A DNA stretch of 10,494 bases from JAAYEL01 sp964344625 (GTDB taxonomy: Bacteria > Bacillota > Clostridia > Tissierellales > Peptoniphilaceae), in the NCBI GenBank assembly GCA_964344625.1, contig CAYFNZ010000036.1, forward strand, positions 1-10,494. Direction: 5' to 3'. The notes beneath the pieces are model-generated. The model was not told where the DNA came from and ran no database searches. It saw only the letters and a program-made list of their open reading frames with translations. The position numbers were made by a program, and so were the translations under genes. Each line of letters starts with the position of its first letter. The stretch's first letter is position 1. This document shows positions 6,040 through 10,494 of this stretch, in pieces.

Positions 6040-7713
6040 ATGAACAAGACAAGCATAAAGAAAAATAAAAAGATCAACATCTGGAATATAATTACCCTTA
6101 TAATCCTTGTGACCTTGATATTTTTCATAATATACCCTCTAGCCTTGGTGCTTAAGAAAAGCTTTATAGACCAAAGTGTGGGAGGCTTTACACTTAGGTA
6201 TTTCGAAAAATTCTTTGCCAAAAAATTCTATTGGTCTACCATAGTTAACAGCTTTAAGGTAACTATCGTAAGTACTCTTTTATCAGTTTTGATAGGGATT
6301 CCAATGGCTTACTTAATGAGAAAAATCAAGATAAAAGGAAGTAAAATAATTGAAGTACTAGTAATTATTTCCTATCTTTCACCACCATTTATAGGGGCCT
6401 ATGCCTGGATTCAACTGCTTGGAAGAAGTGGGGTTATAACCAAGTTTTTAAATTCAATATTTGGCATTTCCTTTAATGGGATTTACGGTTTTTGGGGCAT
6501 TATCCTGGTATTTACCCTTCAATCTTTTCCTTTGATATATCTTTACATATCAGGAGCCTTAAAAAACCTTGATAACTCCTTAAATGAAGCTGCCGAAAGC
6601 TTGGGATATACCACTAGACAAAGATTGTTTAAGATTATTATTCCACTGATAATGCCTACAGTTTTAGCCTCTTCTTTACTTGTATTTATGAGGGTCATAG
6701 CTGACTTTGGTACACCAATGTTAATAGGGGAAGGCTTTAAGACTATGCCGGTATTAATTTACAACCAATTCATGAGTGAAGTTGGTGGGGATGATGGCTT
6801 TGCATCTGCCCTTTGTGTAATAATAATCGTGGTTACCATGCTTTTATTCTTAGCCCAAAGGATAATTTCTAATAAATTCTCATACTCTATGACAGCCTTA
6901 AAGCCCATGGTGGCAGAAGAGGCTAAGGGAGCCAGGGGGATTTTAGCCCATATATTTGTATACCTAATTACCCTTTTAGCAATTTTGCCACAAATAGTTG
7001 TAATTTATACTTCATTTTTGAAAAATAATGGGGGTCAAGTTTTCATGAGAGAATTTTCCCTAGGTAGCTATGAAGCTACGCTATTAGGCAAGGACAACAG
7101 GGTAATTCTAAACACCTATATACTTGGTTTGTGTGCGATTTTAGTGATAATTGTCCTAGGTATATTTATATCCTATCTAACAGTTAGAAAAAGAAATAAG
7201 CTTACAGCAATTCTAGACACTATAACCATGTTTCCATTTATCATACCAGGTTCAGTACTAGGTATTTCATACCTGTTTGCATTTAACAAGGAACCTATTA
7301 TGCTAAGCGGAACAGCTTTTATCATGGTTTCTTCCTTTATCATAAGGAGAATGCCTTACACCATTAGGTCATCAACAGCCATTATAGGCCAAATAAGCCC
7401 TAGTATTGAAGAAGCGGCCATAAGCCTAGGCTCAAGTGACCTAGAAGCCTTTGGCAAGGTAATAGTTCCAATGATGATGCCAGGTGTCCTTGCTGGGGCG
7501 ATTATGAGTTGGGTTACCGTAATTTCTGAACTAAGCTCATCGATTATCCTATACACTTCAAAAACCCAAACCCTAACAGTTTCTATTTATACAGAAGTAA
7601 TAAGAGGGAACTATGGAAATGCGGCGGCATATTCAACCGTCCTTACACTTACATCAATCATATCTTTGCTGGTATTTTTCAAACTCACTGGCAAAAAAGA
7701 AATATCAGTTTAA
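6040..7713 (+). CDS. ABC importer double permease, FbpB/AfuB-like
   Basis: This 557-residue inner-membrane protein contains two fused permease halves, each with about six membrane helices (first half about 14-275, second about 300-550). Each half carries the cytoplasmic EAA coupling loop that docks on the ATPase: EAAESLGYTTRQRLFKIIIP (183-202) and EAAISLGSSDLEAFGKVIVP (458-477). A fused permease is characteristic of the FbpB/AfuB/PhnU-like group and means one polypeptide replaces two subunits. I chose the ATG at 6040 over a GTG at 6031: the ATG has AGGTGA a few bases upstream and yields MNKTSIKKNKK, a normal cytoplasmic start. The gene follows the ATPase gene directly. Confidence 0.93.
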   Translation: MNKTSIKKNKKINIWNIITLIILVTLIFFIIYPLALVLKKSFIDQSVGGFTLRYFEKFFAKKFYWSTIVNSFKVTIVSTLLSVLIGIPMAYLMRKIKIKGSKIIEVLVIISYLSPPFIGAYAWIQLLGRSGVITKFLNSIFGISFNGIYGFWGIILVFTLQSFPLIYLYISGALKNLDNSLNEAAESLGYTTRQRLFKIIIPLIMPTVLASSLLVFMRVIADFGTPMLIGEGFKTMPVLIYNQFMSEVGGDDGFASALCVIIIVVTMLLFLAQRIISNKFSYSMTALKPMVAEEAKGARGILAHIFVYLITLLAILPQIVVIYTSFLKNNGGQVFMREFSLGSYEATLLGKDNRVILNTYILGLCAILVIIVLGIFISYLTVRKRNKLTAILDTITMFPFIIPGSVLGISYLFAFNKEPIMLSGTAFIMVSSFIIRRMPYTIRSSTAIIGQISPSIEEAAISLGSSDLEAFGKVIVPMMMPGVLAGAIMSWVTVISELSSSIILYTSKTQTLTVSIYTEVIRGNYGNAAAYSTVLTLTSIISLLVFFKLTGKKEISV

Positions 7714-7722
7714 GGTAAAGTT

Positions 7723-7747
7723 AAGAGCAAGTTTTCTTGCTCTTTTT
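7723..7747 (+). terminator. Intrinsic terminator after the importer operon
   Basis: AAGAGCAAG (7723-7731) and CTTGCTCTT (7736-7744) form a perfect 9-bp stem closed by a TTTT loop, with T's continuing to 7747, ten bases after the permease stop. It separates the importer genes from the kinase and regulator genes. Confidence 0.9.
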
Positions 7748-7760
7748 GCCGTTTTAACCT

Positions 7761-7766
7761 TATAAT
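7761..7766 (+). promoter_or_regulatory. Possible -10 of the kinase/regulator operon
   Basis: A perfect TATAAT lies 18 bases before the kinase ATG. The best upstream partner, TTGCTC at 7737-7742 (spacing 18), falls inside the terminator and matches the -35 consensus only in its first half. The implied leader is very short (about 12 bases) yet still covers AAGAGGT (7774-7780), the ribosome binding site. Confidence 0.35.
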
Positions 7767-7784
7767 ATTGTTTAAGAGGTAATA

Positions 7785-9542
7785 ATGAAAGAATATAGGC
7801 AAAAGCTCAAAAAAAGAGCCAAAAAGACATTTAAAAATTACATACAAAATACCTTTATTAAAAATATGCTTGTCATAACATCCATAATCATCTTTGTGAC
7901 CTTTGCAGTCTTATTTGTAGACTTCAGGATAAACCTAATTGAAAAAAATAAGGCGAAAAATAAGGAACTATCAGATAAATTAGCGGATGAATATAGCTTT
8001 TTAATAAAGGACCTAGATAACATATCAACAAATGATAATTTCAAGTCTGCCCTTATAAATAAGGACTCATATACGCTAAATAAATTTCTATATCCATTCT
8101 CAAATGGTAAAAACAAGCTATTTTCCTATAGGTTTATAGCCTTTAATGACGATGGTAAAATCCTTGCTGAAAATAATAGGGCAAGCGGGCAAATAGTTGA
8201 TGAGGAAAAATTATTCAAAGAGCTGCAAAGCCCAAGCAAGGCTTCTAATTTAGATAAAGAAAATACTTTGTTAAATAAGGCAAGTATTTCACATGGTCTA
8301 AATAAAAAAGATTTTAAATTAGTTGAGAACTACCCATATTACATAGCAAAAGAAGTGGCGATAAAAGACAAGTCCAAGGCCTATATAGCATTAATCCTGG
8401 ACTTGAGTGAAAATGGACCTAGATTTCAAGGCTCAGAATCTGACATTCTTCTTGTAACAGATAGCTTTGATAATATTATTTATTCTAGTAAATCGGATAT
8501 GAAAGATACTATCGGAAAGGTAAAATATAGTATAAGTGAGGGGGAAGTTAACCTAGATGGTTTGCCATATTACGCCAGCCTCTCATCGATAATAGACGAA
8601 AATTTTCAGGTAATTAGTCTTAAAAATATATCGGGCTTTTACTCTAGCTTAAAAATAGCTATTTTTTCTTCACTTTTATCCCTTCTAGTAGTCTTGATAG
8701 TAGCTTCTAATTCATCTAGAAAAGTAGCCAACAAAAGTGTAAAGGTCATAAATTCATTAAGTGATGGTCTCAATCAACTAAAAGTTGGCAACTTAGACTA
8801 TACAATAGATGAGAAGACATTTGATGAATTTCAAGAGGCCTACGATGAATTCAATACCATGACTAGGAAGATAAAGGCCTTGATGAAAAAGAATGAGGAA
8901 ATTTCAGAACTTAAAAGACTAACCGAATTAAAACAACTAGAAAGTCAGTTCAACCCTCATTTCGTATACAATGTTATGGAAATGATAAGATATGAAATAA
9001 TTTTTGAGCCAGAAATAGCATCGAAACTTTTAGTTAAATTCGCCAATTTGATGAAGTATAATACTAATTATGGAAACGTTGAAGTGAAATTAGAAACGGA
9101 TTTGACCTATATTTCGGACTATTTAGCCATTCAAAAAATGAGATTTAAAGACAGGCTAAACTATGAAATAAGAGTAGACCAAGACCTATTAAACATTAGT
9201 ATTCCTAAGTTAATTATCCAACCCATAGTTGAAAACTCTATCAAGTATGGTATGGAAAGCACCAAAAACTTAAATATAGAAATAAGGGGCATAAAAAAAG
9301 ACCAAACTTGTGAGATAATTATAAAGGACAATGGACCGGGTATGGATGAAGCTACCCTAAACGAGATAAATACTCTACTTGAAAAAGAAAATTTAAATAC
9401 TGCCCACATAGGTCTTTATAATACAAATAGGATACTTAAGCTTAATTATGGACCAGCTTTTGGCTTAAAAATAAATAGTGAACTAGGAAAGGGAACCAAG
9501 GTAAGAATAAATTTGCCCTTAAATGGTAAGAAAGATGTATAA
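7785..9542 (+). CDS. Membrane sensor histidine kinase, YesM-like (HisKA_7TM-free, His_kinase family)
   Basis: This 585-residue kinase probably senses an extracellular cue and phosphorylates the regulator encoded next. A basic N-terminus is followed by helix 1 (about 28-46), an outside domain of about 240 residues (47-288) of plausible Cache-type size, helix 2 (about 289-308), a HAMP linker (about 310-365), then the phosphoacceptor segment ESQFNPHFVYN with His392, the form used by the YesM/LytS group. The ATP-binding domain shows the N-box VENSIKYG (Asn484), DNGPGM (515-520), GLYN (543-546) and GKGT (568-571). Position next to an FbpA/AfuA-type importer suggests it senses the importer's ligand, directly or through the binding protein; this is an inference. 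Its 3' end overlaps the regulator gene by 8 bases. Confidence 0.93.
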   Translation: MKEYRQKLKKRAKKTFKNYIQNTFIKNMLVITSIIIFVTFAVLFVDFRINLIEKNKAKNKELSDKLADEYSFLIKDLDNISTNDNFKSALINKDSYTLNKFLYPFSNGKNKLFSYRFIAFNDDGKILAENNRASGQIVDEEKLFKELQSPSKASNLDKENTLLNKASISHGLNKKDFKLVENYPYYIAKEVAIKDKSKAYIALILDLSENGPRFQGSESDILLVTDSFDNIIYSSKSDMKDTIGKVKYSISEGEVNLDGLPYYASLSSIIDENFQVISLKNISGFYSSLKIAIFSSLLSLLVVLIVASNSSRKVANKSVKVINSLSDGLNQLKVGNLDYTIDEKTFDEFQEAYDEFNTMTRKIKALMKKNEEISELKRLTELKQLESQFNPHFVYNVMEMIRYEIIFEPEIASKLLVKFANLMKYNTNYGNVEVKLETDLTYISDYLAIQKMRFKDRLNYEIRVDQDLLNISIPKLIIQPIVENSIKYGMESTKNLNIEIRGIKKDQTCEIIIKDNGPGMDEATLNEINTLLEKENLNTAHIGLYNTNRILKLNYGPAFGLKINSELGKGTKVRINLPLNGKKDV

Positions 9543-10311
9543 AGTTTTAGTAGTTGAAGATGAGGATATAATTAGAAAGGGCCTAGTCTTTATGATGGAC
9601 TGGACCTCTGTAGACTGCCTTGTTGTAGGAGAGGCTGCAGATGGAGAAGAAGGCTTGAAAAAAATCGAAGAAGTCAAGCCGGATATAGTGATTACGGATG
9701 TTAAAATGCCTTTTAAAGACGGCCTTGAAATGCTTGAAGAATCGATTAGAAAATACAAGTATGAGGCCATAATAATCACTGGGTTTAGTGAGTTTGAATA
9801 CGCCAAAAAGGCCATATCTCTAGGAGTAAATGAGTATGTACTAAAGCCGGTAGATTTTGATGAATTAAAAAGAATTCTCTTAAACCTTAGCAAAAAGCTA
9901 AAATCAAAAAAAGATATCAACAATCTAGAAGATGCAATTAAAGATATCGGTCTTTACAAGGAAATATTAAATATTGAGCACCTATCTTTGATAGAAAGCG
10001 CAGATGATTTAACCCAAAAGGTTATGAGCTACATAACAAAGCATTATCCAGAAAAAATAACCTTAGATGACTTAGCAGACCTATTTGAAACGTCAAAAGT
10101 AACCCTTAATAATAAGTTTAAGGAAGACACCACCTACACCATCAACGACTTTATAAATAGGTATAGGATTTTAAAATCCCTGGAACTCTTAAAGAAAAAA
10201 GACCTTATGATTTATCAAGCAGCTACAGAATCAGGCTTTCAAGACTATAAGTACTATAGCCAAGTATTTAAAAAATATACAGGTTATAGTCCATCTGAAT
10301 TTATTGACTAG
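9535..10311 (+). CDS. AraC-type response regulator, YesN-like
   Basis: This 258-residue cytoplasmic DNA-binding regulator is the partner of the preceding kinase. The receiver domain (1-120) has the acidic pair Glu8/Asp9, phosphoacceptor Asp55 in VITDVKMPF, Thr82 in ITGFSEFEYAKKAI and Lys104 in LKPVD. A short linker leads to a C-terminal AraC double helix-turn-helix (about 165-258), including LDDLADLFETSKVTLNNKFK and GFQDYKYYSQVFKKYTGYSP. YesN-type proteins are often longer, with a middle region between the two domains that is nearly absent here. I prefer the ATG at 9535 (MYKVLVVED) over one at 9523, which would add four residues before the usual receiver start and has no ribosome binding site. 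The importer is the obvious candidate target. No terminator follows, so transcription may continue into the next genes. Confidence 0.93.
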   Translation: MYKVLVVEDEDIIRKGLVFMMDWTSVDCLVVGEAADGEEGLKKIEEVKPDIVITDVKMPFKDGLEMLEESIRKYKYEAIIITGFSEFEYAKKAISLGVNEYVLKPVDFDELKRILLNLSKKLKSKKDINNLEDAIKDIGLYKEILNIEHLSLIESADDLTQKVMSYITKHYPEKITLDDLADLFETSKVTLNNKFKEDTTYTINDFINRYRILKSLELLKKKDLMIYQAATESGFQDYKYYSQVFKKYTGYSPSEFID

Positions 10312-10333
10312 CCTATAAAAGGAGAACTAATAA

Positions 10334-10432
10334 CAAAATAAAAAGGAAACCAAAATAATATTAATAGCCGGGGTAATCTTAGGAATGCTACTTGAATTTA
10401 TGAAAAAAGAAAGGCGGAAAGTGAATGATTAA
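10334..10432 (+). other. Start-less short hydrophobic ORF overlapping the next gene
   Basis: An open stretch of 32 codons ends with TAA at 10430-10432 and reads KIILIAGVILGML (a membrane-type segment) followed by EFMKKERRKVND. The profile is that of a one-helix membrane peptide with a basic tail. No ATG, GTG or TTG lies upstream of the hydrophobic part. A ribosome-binding-like AGGAGA (10319-10324) precedes it at a distance. The first in-frame ATG (10385) leaves only 15 residues. Its stop overlaps the next gene's ATG, as translationally coupled genes do. It may be a decayed small gene, use an unusual start, or be chance. Confidence 0.25.
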
Positions 10433-10494
10433 AAAATATGCTTTAGAAAACCCGTTTATGAGAGTAGAGGTCTCAAATTTTGGGGCAAGACTAG
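10425..10494 (+). CDS. Aldose 1-epimerase family protein, N-terminal fragment (cut by window end)
   Basis: Only 23 codons are visible: MIKKYALENPFMRVEVSN then FGARL. The pattern LEN-x3-VEVSNFGARL matches the first strand and turn of the galactose mutarotase superfamily (GalM and LacX-like proteins), which interconvert sugar anomers or bind sugars. The upstream AAGGCGG is a moderate ribosome binding site. The gene lies 113 bases after the regulator with no terminator between them, so it may be co-transcribed with the two-component genes and points towards sugar metabolism. With so little sequence the family call is tentative. Confidence 0.5.
   Translation, partial: MIKKYALENPFMRVEVSNFGARL

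Noticed and set aside
6031..6042. GTG at 6031 as permease start, overlapping the ATPase gene
   Set aside because: The ATG at 6040 has AGGTGA at proper distance and gives the more natural N-terminus; the GTG has no good ribosome binding site.
9523..9537. ATG at 9523 as response-regulator start
   Set aside because: It would add four residues before the standard receiver start and lacks a ribosome binding site; 9535 gives MYKVLVVED and a typical 8-base overlap.
1..10494. Mobile elements, CRISPR arrays, tRNA or rRNA genes, toxin-antitoxin or defence genes
   Set aside because: No transposase, direct-repeat array, cloverleaf, rRNA-like sequence or defence-type protein was seen on either strand.

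Overview
The window comes from a low-GC, Gram-positive-type anaerobe. Signs of this are AT-rich intergenic DNA, strong AGGAGG-type ribosome binding sites, intrinsic terminators with T-runs, a lipoprotein signal on the binding protein, and AGG as a favoured arginine codon. A Tissierellia/Peptoniphilaceae member such as Anaerococcus would fit, but that placement is an inference. I see no rRNA, tRNA, CRISPR array, insertion sequence or phage gene.

Layout. (1) 170-1174 (+): a complete Old Yellow Enzyme of the YqjM/NamA type. A short convergent gap follows, with a terminator hairpin that suits the minus strand and a 40-codon coding-like stretch that has no start codon. (2) 1304-3445 (-): a two-gene metal operon. 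A free-standing 75-aa HMA metallochaperone-like protein comes first, then a P1B-type ATPase that has no HMA domain of its own and carries a CPG motif instead of CPC, plus a HEGS motif near its C-terminus. (3) 3446-3790: a divergent control region. It holds a perfect 12-bp palindrome resembling an FNR/CRP-family site, a 49-codon ORF with a strong ribosome binding site, a hairpin inside that ORF, and a very strong intrinsic terminator also inside it. (4) 3791-7713 (+): an ABC importer of the FbpABC/AfuABC type (lipoprotein binding protein, ATPase, fused double permease), with a terminator after the binding-protein gene and another after the permease gene. (5) 7785-10311 (+): a YesM/YesN-type pair, a membrane histidine kinase overlapping an AraC-type response regulator by 8 bases. 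(6) 10334-10494 (+): a start-less short hydrophobic ORF that overlaps the first codons of a cut-off gene looking like an aldose 1-epimerase family protein.

How the genes may work together. The importer and the kinase/regulator pair probably form one functional module: the kinase senses an extracellular cue, the regulator activates transcription, and the importer is a likely target. The importer family is usually labelled ferric iron, but the binding protein lacks the adjacent tyrosine pair of classical FbpA. Together with the YesM/YesN-type regulation and the epimerase-like gene, this makes a phosphorylated sugar or other organic anion at least as plausible. The HMA protein and ATPase form a separate metal-handling unit. 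No single element is clearly a new system. The leader ORF with embedded terminator and the CPG/HEGS ATPase with its detached metal-binding domain are the best candidates for a second look.
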